DNA of 64,000 nucleotides, from contig NZ_JAAXOX010000004.1 in assembly GCF_012396125.1 (NCBI RefSeq), positions 1-64,000 of the forward strand. The letters are read 5' to 3'. Position numbers and translations under genes: made by a program. Positions 23,598 to 32,604 of the stretch are shown here, one piece after another. The notes under the pieces are model-generated. The model was not told where the DNA came from, made no database searches, and saw nothing but the letters and a program-made list of their open reading frames with translations. The stretch comes from Cellulomonas denverensis (lineage in GTDB: Bacteria; Actinomycetota; Actinomycetes; Actinomycetales; Cellulomonadaceae). How positions within the stretch are numbered: the first letter of the stretch is position 1; the number at the start of each line of letters is the position of its first letter.

Positions 23598-24385
23598 CCG
23601 CGGTGCTCTCGCTGTGCTCGGCACCGCGGCTGGACCATCTGCGGCACCAGCTCCGGGCGCTGCGGCCGGGTCCGTTGCGGGTGGTGGCGTGGGTCGGTGC
23701 GGAGGATCCGCCGGAGCTGCCGGTGGACGCCGTGCTGCACCTGCCGCCCGGACCGGACGGCCTCCGGCTGGCCGCGGCCCGGAACGCGGCGGCCGACCGG
23801 GCGGTCGAGCTCGGCGCGGAGCTGCTGGTGTTCCTGGACGCCGACTGCGTGCCCGGGCCCGAGCTGCCGGCCCGCTACCGGGCGGCCGCCGAGCAGCACC
23901 CGGATGCCGTGCTCTGCGGCCCGGTGACCTACCTGCCGCCGGACGCGACGGTGGACGACCCCGCCGCGCTCGCCGCCGCCACCGCCCCCCATCCGGCCCG
24001 CCCGGCGCCGGAGCCCGGCCGGGTCCAGCTCGCCGGTCCGGCGGAGTACCCGCTGTTCTGGTCGCTGTCCTTCGCGCTGACCGCCGGGCGGTGGGCCGCC
24101 GGACCGCGGTTCGAGGAGTCCTACCAGGGCTACGGCGGGGAGGACACCGACTTCGCCTGTGCGCTGCGGGCCGCCGGGGTGCCGCTGGCCTGGGTCGGCG
24201 GGGCGCACGCCTACCACCAGTACCACCCAGCCAGCAGCCCGCCGTGGCAGCACCTGGACGACATCCTGCGCAACGGCGCGCGGTTCGCCGCGCGCTGGGG
24301 CTGGTGGCCGATGACCGGCTGGCTGGACGAGTTCGCCGCCGCGGGCGCGGTGCGCTGGGACGGGACGACCTGGCGCCGGGCCTGA
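23591..24385 (+). CDS. GT2 glycosyltransferase with GGED motif
   Basis: This 264-residue GT-A enzyme has the catalytic-metal motif LLVFLDADCVPGP (about residue 80) and YQGYGGEDTDFACALRAAG (about residue 180). The latter is the GGED motif shared with the GT2 gene at the other end of the cluster. It ends WHH-like with HAYHQYHPAS and a Trp-rich C terminus. It is last in the plus-strand GT run and ends 3 nt from the convergent GT4 gene, with no room for a terminator. Confidence 0.87.
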   Translation: MLTAVLSLCSAPRLDHLRHQLRALRPGPLRVVAWVGAEDPPELPVDAVLHLPPGPDGLRLAAARNAAADRAVELGAELLVFLDADCVPGPELPARYRAAAEQHPDAVLCGPVTYLPPDATVDDPAALAAATAPHPARPAPEPGRVQLAGPAEYPLFWSLSFALTAGRWAAGPRFEESYQGYGGEDTDFACALRAAGVPLAWVGGAHAYHQYHPASSPPWQHLDDILRNGARFAARWGWWPMTGWLDEFAAAGAVRWDGTTWRRA

Positions 24386-24388
24386 GGC

Positions 24389-25567
24389 TCAGCCGCCGGC
24401 CGGCCCGAGCAGCTGGTCCGCGGCCGCCAGCAGGTCCACCGCCACCGGGTCCGGCATGAACCGGTCGGCACCGGCCCGGGCCCGGCGGCCCAGCTCCGCC
24501 GCCAGCACCGGGTCCGCCAGCAGCCGGAGCACCGCCGCGGCCAGCGCGTCCGGCCGGGCCGGTGGCACCAGCAGGCTGTCCACCCCGTCGGTGCAGAAGT
24601 CGTCGTAGCCGGAGCCGCTGGTCAACACCACCGGGCTGCCGACCGCCTTGGCCTCCAGCGCGGCATTGCCGAACCCCTCCCACCGGGACGGGCACAGGGT
24701 GACGGCCGCCGCCCGTACCCCACGGTGCAGCTCCGGCCCCGGCACGTGACCCAGCCAGGTCACCCGGTCGCGCGCCGCCACCGGCAGCATCCCCAGCAGC
24801 GCGGGGCGATCCGGCTCGAACCGGCGGTCGCCGCTCGCCCCGGCCAGCACCAGCCGGGCATCCGGCCGCCGGGCCGCCACCTCGGCGAAGGCCGCGAAGG
24901 CGTCGACCACCCCCTTGCGCCGTTCCAGCCGGCCCAGGAACAGCAGCACCGGCCCGTCGCCGCCCGGCCACCCGGCGGGCAGCTCCGCGGTCTGCGCCGC
25001 TGCCCGGACCCCGGCCACGTCCACGCAGTTGCGCACGATCCGGGCCGGCGGCAACCCACCCAGGGTCCGCTGGTTCCAATCCAGCATGGCCCGGGAGATC
25101 GCGATCAGCCCGGCCGAGCGGCGCACCTGCCGGTCCTCCCGGCGCTGCTGCAGCAGCACCCGGGCCCCGCCGCGCAGCCCGAAAGACCGCGGGGTGAAGC
25201 CGGCCACCTCGTGCGCCAGCCGGGTGCTGGTCGCCAGGTTGGTCAGCAACGGCGCGGACCGCGGCAACCGCGAGCCCAGCGCACTCCACTCCGGCAGGAA
25301 CACCCGGTCGTACTCCCCCGCCCGGAACACGTCCCGTACCGCCCGGGCCCGGCGCACGCCCCCGGTCACCGCCGGCGCGGGCAACACCCGCACCCCGTCC
25401 CGCCGGTGACCGGTCACCGGCTCACCGGACAGCACCAGCAGGTCGACCTCGGCACCCGACCGGACCAGCGCCGGGAGCAGCGCGGCGTAGTGGGTGCCGA
25501 TCCCGCCGGTGTAGGCGGTCAGCCCGGCGTACTCGGTGGTGGCGACCAGCCAGCGGGAGAGGGACAC
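24389..25567 (-). CDS. GT4 glycosyltransferase
   Basis: This 392-residue GT4 enzyme has an N-terminal GGIGTHYAALLPALVRSGAE, the donor loop LLFLGRLERRKGVVDAF and the E-x7-E motif WEGFGNAALEAKAVGSPVVL. A GTG start is used. It is a separate minus-strand unit of the GT cluster, with the MFS gene 35 nt upstream in the same direction, so the two may be co-transcribed. Confidence 0.9.
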   Translation of the reverse strand: MSLSRWLVATTEYAGLTAYTGGIGTHYAALLPALVRSGAEVDLLVLSGEPVTGHRRDGVRVLPAPAVTGGVRRARAVRDVFRAGEYDRVFLPEWSALGSRLPRSAPLLTNLATSTRLAHEVAGFTPRSFGLRGGARVLLQQRREDRQVRRSAGLIAISRAMLDWNQRTLGGLPPARIVRNCVDVAGVRAAAQTAELPAGWPGGDGPVLLFLGRLERRKGVVDAFAAFAEVAARRPDARLVLAGASGDRRFEPDRPALLGMLPVAARDRVTWLGHVPGPELHRGVRAAAVTLCPSRWEGFGNAALEAKAVGSPVVLTSGSGYDDFCTDGVDSLLVPPARPDALAAAVLRLLADPVLAAELGRRARAGADRFMPDPVAVDLLAAADQLLGPAGG

Positions 25568-25602
25568 GGTTCATCGTCGCCCAGATCGGGCCGAACCGCA
25601 GG

Positions 25603-26850
25603 TCAGCAGGGGTCCGGCCCGGCCAGCCGCCGTCGCGCCGCCTCGGCCCGGGTCCGGGCGTTCGCGTGCTCGGACCACCGCGGCACCCAGCGCGCCAGGG
25701 CCGCCGCCCCGACCACACCGGCCACCCCCATCGTGGTGATGCCCGCGGCCAGCCCGGCCAGCGCGCCCACCGCGGAGACCACCAGCGGCCCGGCGGCGGT
25801 ACCGGAGTCCTGGAACACCCGCCACACCCCGAGGAAGGTCGCCCGGGCCTCCGGTGGGGCGACGTCGGCGCCCAGGGTCATCAGCACCCCGGAGCTGATC
25901 CCGTTGCCGAAGCCCATCACCATCGCGGCGATCGCCAGGGTGCCGACCGATCCGGTCAGCGGCAGCAGCGCGATCGACCCGCCGAGGATCAGCATCGACG
26001 GCACCGCCACCCACAGCCGCCCGCGCCGGTCCATCAACCGGCCGCCGGGGTAGAACAGCAGCACGTCCACCGCACCGGAGAGCCCGAAGACCAGGCTGGT
26101 GGTGGCCGGGGCCAGCCCCAGGTGCTCGGACCAGAGCGGGAGCACCACCTGGCGGGTGGCCCGGACCGCACCGACCAGCACCACCGCCAGACCCAGGGTG
26201 GCGAACATCCGGCCGTGCCGGCGCAGCAGCGTCCAGGCGCCCGGCCCGGAGCCCGCCGGACGGCCGCGGGCACCCTCCCGGTCCACCTCCGGGGCGACCG
26301 CGACCACCAGCCCGGCCAGCAGCGAGAGCCCGGCGGCCAGCCAGAACACCGACCGCAGCGGCGCCAGGTGCAGCAGCCCGGCACCCAGGAACGGCCCGAG
26401 GAACGCGCCGATCCGGCTGACCCCGCCCAGGGTGGACAGCGCCCGCGCCCGCTGCCGCACCGGGATCACCTCGGTCAGGAAGGACTGCCGGGCCAGGTGG
26501 AACACCGCGGAGACCGCCCCGACCACCAGCACCCCGAGCGCGAGCAGCGGCAGCGACGGGGCCAGCGCGCACCCGGTGAGCGCCACCGCGGCCACCAGCG
26601 CGGCGATCAGCATCGCCCGGCGGTCGCCGACCCGGGCGGCCAGCGCACCGGCGGGCACGTCGCCGAGGATCAGGCCGATCCCGAGCAGCGCCACCACCAG
26701 CGCCCCCTGGCCGAGTCCGCCGCCGAGCTGCACCGCCAGCAATGGGATCACCGGGGTGATCGCGCCCAGTCCGGTCTCGAACAGCGCCGCCGGAGCATAG
26801 GCGGAGGCGATCAGCAGCCGGATCGGCGGGGTGGCGGGGACGGTGCTCAC
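25603..26850 (-). CDS. MFS transporter
   Basis: This 415-residue major facilitator has about twelve hydrophobic segments, motif A-like ALAARVGDRRAML between helices 2 and 3, and its counterpart GGRLMDRRGRLWVAV in the second half. The substrate is unknown; the general shape suits drug or sugar efflux. The GTG start overlaps the stop of the GHKL ATPase gene (GTGA), tying it to the csp-DUF3027-ATPase operon. It may also read through into the GT4 gene. Confidence 0.88.
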   Translation of the reverse strand: MSTVPATPPIRLLIASAYAPAALFETGLGAITPVIPLLAVQLGGGLGQGALVVALLGIGLILGDVPAGALAARVGDRRAMLIAALVAAVALTGCALAPSLPLLALGVLVVGAVSAVFHLARQSFLTEVIPVRQRARALSTLGGVSRIGAFLGPFLGAGLLHLAPLRSVFWLAAGLSLLAGLVVAVAPEVDREGARGRPAGSGPGAWTLLRRHGRMFATLGLAVVLVGAVRATRQVVLPLWSEHLGLAPATTSLVFGLSGAVDVLLFYPGGRLMDRRGRLWVAVPSMLILGGSIALLPLTGSVGTLAIAAMVMGFGNGISSGVLMTLGADVAPPEARATFLGVWRVFQDSGTAAGPLVVSAVGALAGLAAGITTMGVAGVVGAAALARWVPRWSEHANARTRAEAARRRLAGPDPC

Positions 26851-29800
26851 TCGGCGACCCGCTCCACCGCCAGTTCGTCCGCCCGGCCCGGCTCGGTGAG
26901 CAGCAGTTCGGCGGTGGTGCGCAGCTCCCACCGTCCGGCGGCCTGGGCCAGTCCGCGGGCCAGCCCGGCCAGGTGGGTGGCGTGCACCGTGGCGGTGGGG
27001 CCGGTGCCCTCGACCCACCAGTCCACCGGCACGCCGTCCACCCGGAGGTCCTCGTGCTCGATCCAGCTGATCGGCGCGCCGGGCAGCAGGTCGCGGACCG
27101 CCTCCGGGGTGACGGACAGGGCGCCGTCGTCCGGGTCGTCCACCAGGCCGTCGGCCAGCTCGGAGCTCAGCGGCAGGTCCAGCACGGTGGCGATCCGCTC
27201 CGGGTCGCCACCGCCGGTCACCGGGAGCTGGGCGGCCAGGTCGGTGCGCTGCCACCACATCGGCGCCGGGGCGACCGCCGCGTCCTCGGCGTGCACCAGC
27301 ACCACCCGGTCGGCGGCCACCAGGGCGGGCAGCAGTTCCACCGGCACCGGGTCGTCGGCCGCCGCCAGCGCGGACCAGACCGCGGCGGACCAGCTGACCG
27401 GCAGGGTCTCCCCCACCCGGGCCACGCCGCGCAGCACCCGCTCCCAGTCCGCGGCGGGCACCTGGTCGGCCCGGTCGACGGCGCCGAGCCCGCGGAGCAC
27501 CGCCGGGTCGAGTCCGGCCAGCAGGCCGGGGGCGGCGGGCAGCAACCGGCGCAACGCGGGGTCGGCCTCGGGTCCGGCGAACGGCCGGTCCAGCCCGAGC
27601 CCGGCCCGTTCGCGCAGCCACCACAGGGTGTAGCTCGGTGCGCTCCCCGGACCGTCGGCGGCCCGCACCGGGTCCAGCAGGGCGTCCCGGGTGGCACCGG
27701 GGCGGGCGAGGGCGGCGAGGGCCTCGGCCCAGCGGTCCGGGTGCACGGCATCCAGGTCGGCCACCGCCAGCAGCGGTTCCAACACCGCGCCGGTGCCCAG
27801 CGACCCGGCCAGCGCCTCCCGGTACTCCGCCCAGCCGTCCAGCTGCTCGGCCAGCAGGTCGTCCACCTCGTCCTCGGGGCCGTCCCCGGTCACCCGGTCC
27901 TCGGCCCGCAGCACGACCAGCCCGGCCCGCACCCCGGCGGCGGTCAGCACCCCGGCGCCCCAGCGGTCGAGCTGATCGCCGTCGACCTCGCCCAGCACCC
28001 GCGGGTCCAGCAGCTCGGCGGCCGGCGACCCGGGCAGCAGCAGGCCGTGCGCCGGTGCCGGTTCGCCGTCGGCGTCGCGCAGGGTCAGCACCCCGAACAC
28101 CGCGCGGTCCACCGGCACCGGGCGACCGTCCCGGCCGTCCGCCCCGGCGGCCCGCAGCAGGTCGAGCACCGCCTCCGACACCCGCTCGGCGGTGTCCGCG
28201 TCCTCCTCGGCGCTGTCCAGCACCGCCTGGCGGACCGCGGGGTGGTCCAGCAGCACCTCCGGGCCGGCGGGCAGCGCGCCGAGCCGTTCCAGCACCGGGT
28301 GCGCCGCCCGCGGGTGGACCAGGCGCAGCCCCAGGCCGTCCAGCCGGTCGGTGTCCACCCCGGGCCCGGGCAGCAGCAGGCCGCGCGCGCCCCGGACCAC
28401 CCGGCCGTCGGCCAGCGGCACCGGCAGGGCGGCCAGCAGCTCGCGGGTGCGCGGGTCGGTGACCGCCTCGGCCAGGGCGGCATACAGGTCGTGCCACCGG
28501 GCGGGGTCGTCGGCGGTGGCGGGCAGTTCCTCGATCAGATCGGCGGCGTCCCGCAGCTCGACGCCGAGCAGCCGGGCGGCGGCGGTACGGCCGGGTGGCA
28601 CCGCGACCAGCGCGTGGAACCAGGGCGACAGGGCCGCGGCCAGGGCGGGGGCGCCGTCGCCGGTCAGCCCGACCGCCCGGACCGGGGCGATCGGCTCGGG
28701 ATCCGGTCCGGCGGGCAGCAGCAGCGGGGTGTGCGCCAGCCGGTCGATCAGCAGCTCGCGCAGCTGCCGGTCCAGCTCGCTGCCGGCCAGGCCGGTGGGC
28801 GCCAGCAGCAACGGGTCCTCACCGGCGGCGGCCAGGTCGGCGGCCCACCGGGCGTACAGCTCCGCGGCCAGGGCGAGCAGGGCGTCGGTGGCCGCCCCCG
28901 GGGCGACATGTCGCCTGGTCGGGTCCAGGGGCAGGGTGGCCACCAGCAGCGCAGGCAGGTCCAACACGTCATCGGTCGGGGTCGGCGCGTGCACCACCCG
29001 GGGCCAGGACGGACCGGGCTCCGCCTCGCCGAACAGCGCGGCGACCGGGTCGTCCACCAGGGCCCGGCGGGGCACCGCCCAGGTGATCCGCCAGCCGCGG
29101 CGGCCGCGTTCCTCCACCGGTCGCCCGGCCATCGCCGCCGGGGGCAGCTCCCCGGTGGCGGTGGCCCGGTACCAGCGTTCGTCCAGCCCGGCGATCCGGC
29201 GCAGCCGCCCGGCCCGCTCGTCCTCCACCACGATCTCGGTCAGCGCGGGCAGCGCGAGCAGCAGCGGATCGCCGACCTCGGCCAGCATCGCCGACACCGC
29301 CTCGGCCGCCTGGTCGTCGCGCAGCTCCAGCACCACGGTGGTGTCGTAGCCGGGTTCCGGGCGGTCCTCGGCGGGGAACGGCAACCGCAGTGCGGGCACC
29401 GCACCCTCCCGGCGGTCCAGCTCGGCGGCCTGCTCCGGGCCCAGCGCCGCCACCGCCGCGCGGGTCCGGTCGGCGGAGAACTCCACCGCCCCGTCCGCGG
29501 AGGCGACCGTCACCCGGTCGGCCACCGCACGCACCGCCGCGAAGCCCACCCCGAACCGGCCGACCAGCGCGGCGCCGCTCGCGTCGTCCCGGGAGGTGGA
29601 CACCCGCATCGCGGCCATCGAGGCCACCCCGGCGGCGTCCAGCGGCGCACCGGTGTTCGCGGCCACCAGCCGGTCACCGGTCAGCCGGAGCAGCAACCGC
29701 CCGGGCCGGCCGGAGCGGGCGGCGGCGTCCGCGGCGTTCTGGGCGAGTTCGACCACCACCCGGTCGCGGTAGTACCCGCGGGCGTGGTCCTCCTCGGTGT

Positions 29801-29891
29801 TGGCGTCCTCGCGCAGCCGGGCGGGGTCGGTCCGCCACGTCCCCAGCACGCGCTCCCGGACGGCGCGCGTGTCGAAGACGTCGGTGCTCAC
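26847..29891 (-). CDS. Sacsin-like GHKL/HSP90-type ATPase protein
   Basis: This 1014-residue protein has an N-terminal HSP90-like ATP-binding fold. VVVELAQNAADAAARSG is the N-box (E-x3-N-x-A-D), LLRLTGDRLVAANTGAPLDA the G1-like region and GRFGVGFAAVRAVAD the lid glycines. The remaining 800 residues are Ala/Asp/Leu-rich with a conserved-looking but unnamed architecture; no HEPN or J domain is evident. Actinobacteria commonly carry such a gene beside DUF3027. The GTG start overlaps the DUF3027 stop, and the MFS GTG overlaps its own stop. A chaperone-like role is suggested by the fold only. Confidence 0.82.
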   Translation of the reverse strand: MSTDVFDTRAVRERVLGTWRTDPARLREDANTEEDHARGYYRDRVVVELAQNAADAAARSGRPGRLLLRLTGDRLVAANTGAPLDAAGVASMAAMRVSTSRDDASGAALVGRFGVGFAAVRAVADRVTVASADGAVEFSADRTRAAVAALGPEQAAELDRREGAVPALRLPFPAEDRPEPGYDTTVVLELRDDQAAEAVSAMLAEVGDPLLLALPALTEIVVEDERAGRLRRIAGLDERWYRATATGELPPAAMAGRPVEERGRRGWRITWAVPRRALVDDPVAALFGEAEPGPSWPRVVHAPTPTDDVLDLPALLVATLPLDPTRRHVAPGAATDALLALAAELYARWAADLAAAGEDPLLLAPTGLAGSELDRQLRELLIDRLAHTPLLLPAGPDPEPIAPVRAVGLTGDGAPALAAALSPWFHALVAVPPGRTAAARLLGVELRDAADLIEELPATADDPARWHDLYAALAEAVTDPRTRELLAALPVPLADGRVVRGARGLLLPGPGVDTDRLDGLGLRLVHPRAAHPVLERLGALPAGPEVLLDHPAVRQAVLDSAEEDADTAERVSEAVLDLLRAAGADGRDGRPVPVDRAVFGVLTLRDADGEPAPAHGLLLPGSPAAELLDPRVLGEVDGDQLDRWGAGVLTAAGVRAGLVVLRAEDRVTGDGPEDEVDDLLAEQLDGWAEYREALAGSLGTGAVLEPLLAVADLDAVHPDRWAEALAALARPGATRDALLDPVRAADGPGSAPSYTLWWLRERAGLGLDRPFAGPEADPALRRLLPAAPGLLAGLDPAVLRGLGAVDRADQVPAADWERVLRGVARVGETLPVSWSAAVWSALAAADDPVPVELLPALVAADRVVLVHAEDAAVAPAPMWWQRTDLAAQLPVTGGGDPERIATVLDLPLSSELADGLVDDPDDGALSVTPEAVRDLLPGAPISWIEHEDLRVDGVPVDWWVEGTGPTATVHATHLAGLARGLAQAAGRWELRTTAELLLTEPGRADELAVERVAE

Positions 29892-30763
29892 CGCGACGAC
29901 TCGGTGGACCCCTCGGCGGGATCGGTCGCCGCGGCGGGCTCCCCCGCGTCGTCGGCGGCCGGGCCCTCGGCGGGCGGGTCCACGTCCACCGCAGCGGCAC
30001 CGGTCCCGGCGGCGGTGACCTCCACCAGCAGCTCGTCCACCAGCGGCGCCGGGTCGGGCCACTCGGACGGCCGGTCCGGCACGTCGGTCTCGGAGTGCGC
30101 CCCGCAGCCGTGCTGCAGCGCCACCACCTTGCCGTCGTCCGGCGACCACTCGTTGGCGCACACCCCGAAGACCGCCCCGAGCGGGCCCTGCAACGGGATC
30201 AGGAAGCCGCAGGTCAGGCACGGTTCGGCGGAGGCGACCGACGCGGCGGTGGCCGGGCCCTGGCGGCCGCGGTACCAGCGGTCGGCGGCCTGGTTCAGCC
30301 CGACCGGGGACAGCACCCGCTGCCGGGCGAGCGCCAGCTCGTCGATCGCGACCTCGTCCAGTTCCGGGTCGCCGGTGGGCGTCCAGCCGGGCTCCAGCCG
30401 CGGGTCGTCCGGCTTGAACGGCAGCACGTCGCCCGGGCCGATGTCGCCGGGGCGCAGCCGCTCGTCCCAGGGCAGCCAGGCCGGGGCCAGCACCGCGTCG
30501 TCGCCGGGCAGCAGCACCGCCTCGCAGACGGTGGCCACCCGGCCGCGCGGCACCCGGGACAGCGTGACGGTCCACACCCAGCCCCGGTAGCCCTTCGCGG
30601 TGCAGGCGAAGCGGTGCGAGACCAGCCGGTCCTCGTCGATGGTGTACCCGAGGTGCTCGCCGACGTGCTCGGGCTGCTCGGCGATCTCCACCGCCGCGGC
30701 ACGGGCCAGCTCCACCGCACCGGTCAGCACCGGCTCCTTGCTGCGCGCCGCGGCGGCCATCAC
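29888..30763 (-). CDS. DUF3027 protein
   Basis: This 291-residue protein matches the actinobacterial DUF3027 family: VSHRFACTAKGYRGWVWTVT, then ARAPAWLPWDER-like APAWLPWDERLRPGD, and a Cys-rich centre (EPCLTCGFLIPL ... FGVCANEWSP ... HGCGAHSE) that could bind zinc. A Glu/Ala/Asp-rich disordered tail follows residue 240. Adjacent start codons GTG (30763) and ATG (30760) are both possible; the first overlaps the cold-shock gene stop as GTGA. The cold-shock-DUF3027 pairing is widespread in actinobacteria and suggests an RNA-linked role, but no activity is known. Confidence 0.88.
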   Translation of the reverse strand: MMAAAARSKEPVLTGAVELARAAAVEIAEQPEHVGEHLGYTIDEDRLVSHRFACTAKGYRGWVWTVTLSRVPRGRVATVCEAVLLPGDDAVLAPAWLPWDERLRPGDIGPGDVLPFKPDDPRLEPGWTPTGDPELDEVAIDELALARQRVLSPVGLNQAADRWYRGRQGPATAASVASAEPCLTCGFLIPLQGPLGAVFGVCANEWSPDDGKVVALQHGCGAHSETDVPDRPSEWPDPAPLVDELLVEVTAAGTGAAAVDVDPPAEGPAADDAGEPAAATDPAEGSTESSR

Positions 30764-31143
30764 GCCTCCAGGTCGTCGGCGACGGCCCGCAGCAGGGCGG
30801 CGACCTGGGTGGCGCGGCCCTTCTCCGGGTACCGGCCGCGGCGCAGCTCGTTGCCGACCCGGTCCAGCACCTTGATCAGGTCCTCGACGATGACGGCCAT
30901 GTCATCGGCGGGCTTGCGGGTGGCCCGGACCACGGACGGCACCGGGTCCAGGATCTTGACGGAGAGCGCCTGCGGACCGCGGCGGCCGTCGGCCACGCCG
31001 AAGTCGACCCGGGTGCCGGGCTTGGGCGTGCCGATCCCCGCGGGCAGCGCGGAGGCGTGCAGGAAGACCTCGCTACCGTCCTCGGCGGCGATGAAGCCGA
31101 ATCCGCGGTCGGCGTCGAACCACTTGACCTTGCCGGTGGGCAC
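30760..31143 (-). CDS. CspB-type cold-shock protein with C-terminal extension
   Basis: This 127-residue protein has a cold-shock domain in residues 1-65 with both RNP motifs: VKWFDADRGFGFI (RNP1, KGFGFI-like) and VFLHASAL (RNP2). A 60-residue helical, charged C-terminal extension follows, as in the long actinobacterial form. The GTG at 31143 is chosen because AGGGGAA lies 5 nt upstream and gives a conserved-looking N terminus. Single-stranded nucleic acid binding is expected. It is the first gene of the DUF3027/ATPase/MFS unit. Confidence 0.93.
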   Translation of the reverse strand: MPTGKVKWFDADRGFGFIAAEDGSEVFLHASALPAGIGTPKPGTRVDFGVADGRRGPQALSVKILDPVPSVVRATRKPADDMAVIVEDLIKVLDRVGNELRRGRYPEKGRATQVAALLRAVADDLEA

Positions 31144-31208
31144 TGAGTTCCCCTGGGTGTTCGTCGGGGCCGCGACCGGCATCGCCGGGCGGCACGTACC
31201 GTCCCAGG

Positions 31209-32510
31209 TTACCGGTCGGGGACCTCCGGAGGGACCCGAGTGTCCGGGCTGACCGGCGGCGCGGCACGACGGGCCGCCACCACGGGCTGATAGACGGTCG
31301 CCAGGAGGGCCCGGGCCTCGCGCAGGGCGGTCAGGTAGACCATCGAGATCTGCAGTCCGGTGTACGGCGCCGGGATCACCGGCGACCGCTGCGAGCCCAT
31401 CGCGTCCAGGTAGTCGTCCAGCACGTCGCAGGCCTCCACCACCGCCACACTGGGTGCCCGGCGGCGCAGCTGCGGGTCGAGTTCGGCCACCGGCACCGAC
31501 AGCAGATCGCTCATCAGCCGGACCAGGGCCTCGGTGGACGCCTCCAGCGCGTCGTGCGGGGCCAGGATCTCCGCCGCCCGGGTGCGCGCCAGCGCGGTGA
31601 GCGGGATCTCGTCGTCGTGGTGCCCGGCGGTGGCCAGCACCTCCAGCACCAGCATCGCCCGCAACCGTTCCCGGCCGAGCAGCACCAGCGCCTGGTGCAG
31701 GTGCCGGACGGTGCGCCCCGCCCCGGAGACCGAGTTGACGATCCGGAACACCTGCAGCGCGATCGCCGGATCGGCCGCGGTCAGCCGGGCCAGCCGCCGG
31801 TAGGACACCTGGGGGTCGCCGAGCTGGACCAGCAGCCGCCCGGCGACCACCGCGTGGTGGGCCAGCGCGGGCCGGGTGAACACCACCGGGCGGCGGAAGT
31901 AGTAGCCCTGGAACAGCGGGAAGCCGGCGTCCTGGGCGGTGCGCAGGTCCTCCTCGGTCTCCACCCGCTCCGCCACCAGCGCCGCCAGTGGTGCCGCCGC
32001 CCGCAGCTGTGCGGCGAAGTCGGCCAGCCCGTCGCCGAGCTGCGACATGTCGACCTTCACGTAGTCCGCCAGCGGCAGCAGCGGCCAGCGCGGATCGTCC
32101 GGCGCCATGTCGTCCAGCGCGATCCCGAAGCCCCGCGCGCGCAGCGCGACGATCCCGGCCCGCACCTCGTCGTCCGGCGGGACGTGCTCCAGCACCTCCA
32201 GCACCACCCGGTGCGGGTCGAGGGCCACCGGCAGCTCGTCCACCAGGAACGACCGCGGCACGTTGACGAACAGGTCACCGTGGCCGGCCAGGTCGTCCAC
32301 CCCGAACGACGTCAGGGTGGCCACGATCACCGAGGCGGTGGCCCGGTTGTCGTCGATGGTCTCCACCCCGCCCAGGCCGGAGGTCTCCGCGGTGGCCGAC
32401 GGCCGGAACAACAGTTCGTGCCCGATGGTCCGGCCGAGCACGTCGTAGATGCCCTGGCGCGCGACACACACCTGGTGCGCCGGCCCGGGCAGCTGACGGG
32501 GATGCGGCAT
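31209..32510 (-). CDS. EAL-HDOD signalling protein with intact EAL residues, behind a FliA-like promoter
   Basis: This YuxH-type protein of 433 residues (448 if the ATG at 32555 is used) has an EAL domain at about 15-220. It keeps the expected ligands: HELLFR, FVNVP, VLEVLE, LDDMA, VKVDMS, AERVE and FQGYYF. An HDOD domain follows (about 225-410) with DPAIALQVFRIVNS. It could bind or hydrolyse c-di-GMP, unlike the paralogue at 16404. The start at 32510 is preferred: it has GGAGGGA upstream, and the FliA-like promoter overlaps the alternative ATG. It lies outside the flagellar locus between unrelated genes. Confidence 0.87.
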   Translation of the reverse strand: MPHPRQLPGPAHQVCVARQGIYDVLGRTIGHELLFRPSATAETSGLGGVETIDDNRATASVIVATLTSFGVDDLAGHGDLFVNVPRSFLVDELPVALDPHRVVLEVLEHVPPDDEVRAGIVALRARGFGIALDDMAPDDPRWPLLPLADYVKVDMSQLGDGLADFAAQLRAAAPLAALVAERVETEEDLRTAQDAGFPLFQGYYFRRPVVFTRPALAHHAVVAGRLLVQLGDPQVSYRRLARLTAADPAIALQVFRIVNSVSGAGRTVRHLHQALVLLGRERLRAMLVLEVLATAGHHDDEIPLTALARTRAAEILAPHDALEASTEALVRLMSDLLSVPVAELDPQLRRRAPSVAVVEACDVLDDYLDAMGSQRSPVIPAPYTGLQISMVYLTALREARALLATVYQPVVAARRAAPPVSPDTRVPPEVPDR

Positions 32511-32551
32511 CGGTGTGGCGATCCCTCCGGACGACAGTGGTACGTCCGGTT

Positions 32552-32580
32552 CCATCGGCAGCCGACCGGCGTGACCTGAG
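32552..32580 (-). promoter_or_regulatory. Candidate FliA/WhiG promoter for the second EAL-HDOD gene
   Basis: On the minus strand CTCA is followed after 17 nt by GCCGATGG, the same hexamers as the flgB element with one extra spacer base. The transcript would begin near 32545, just inside the longer reading frame, which is why translation from 32510 is favoured. Confidence 0.55.
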
Positions 32581-32604
32581 GTGTCGCCCGGACCGGCCTT
32601 CAGT

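Noticed and set aside
26973-30590. A plus-strand reading frame of about 1200 codons opposite the GHKL-ATPase gene.
   Set aside because: No family motif, low-complexity Gly/Gln/Arg/His composition, and it is antisense to a recognisable ATPase.
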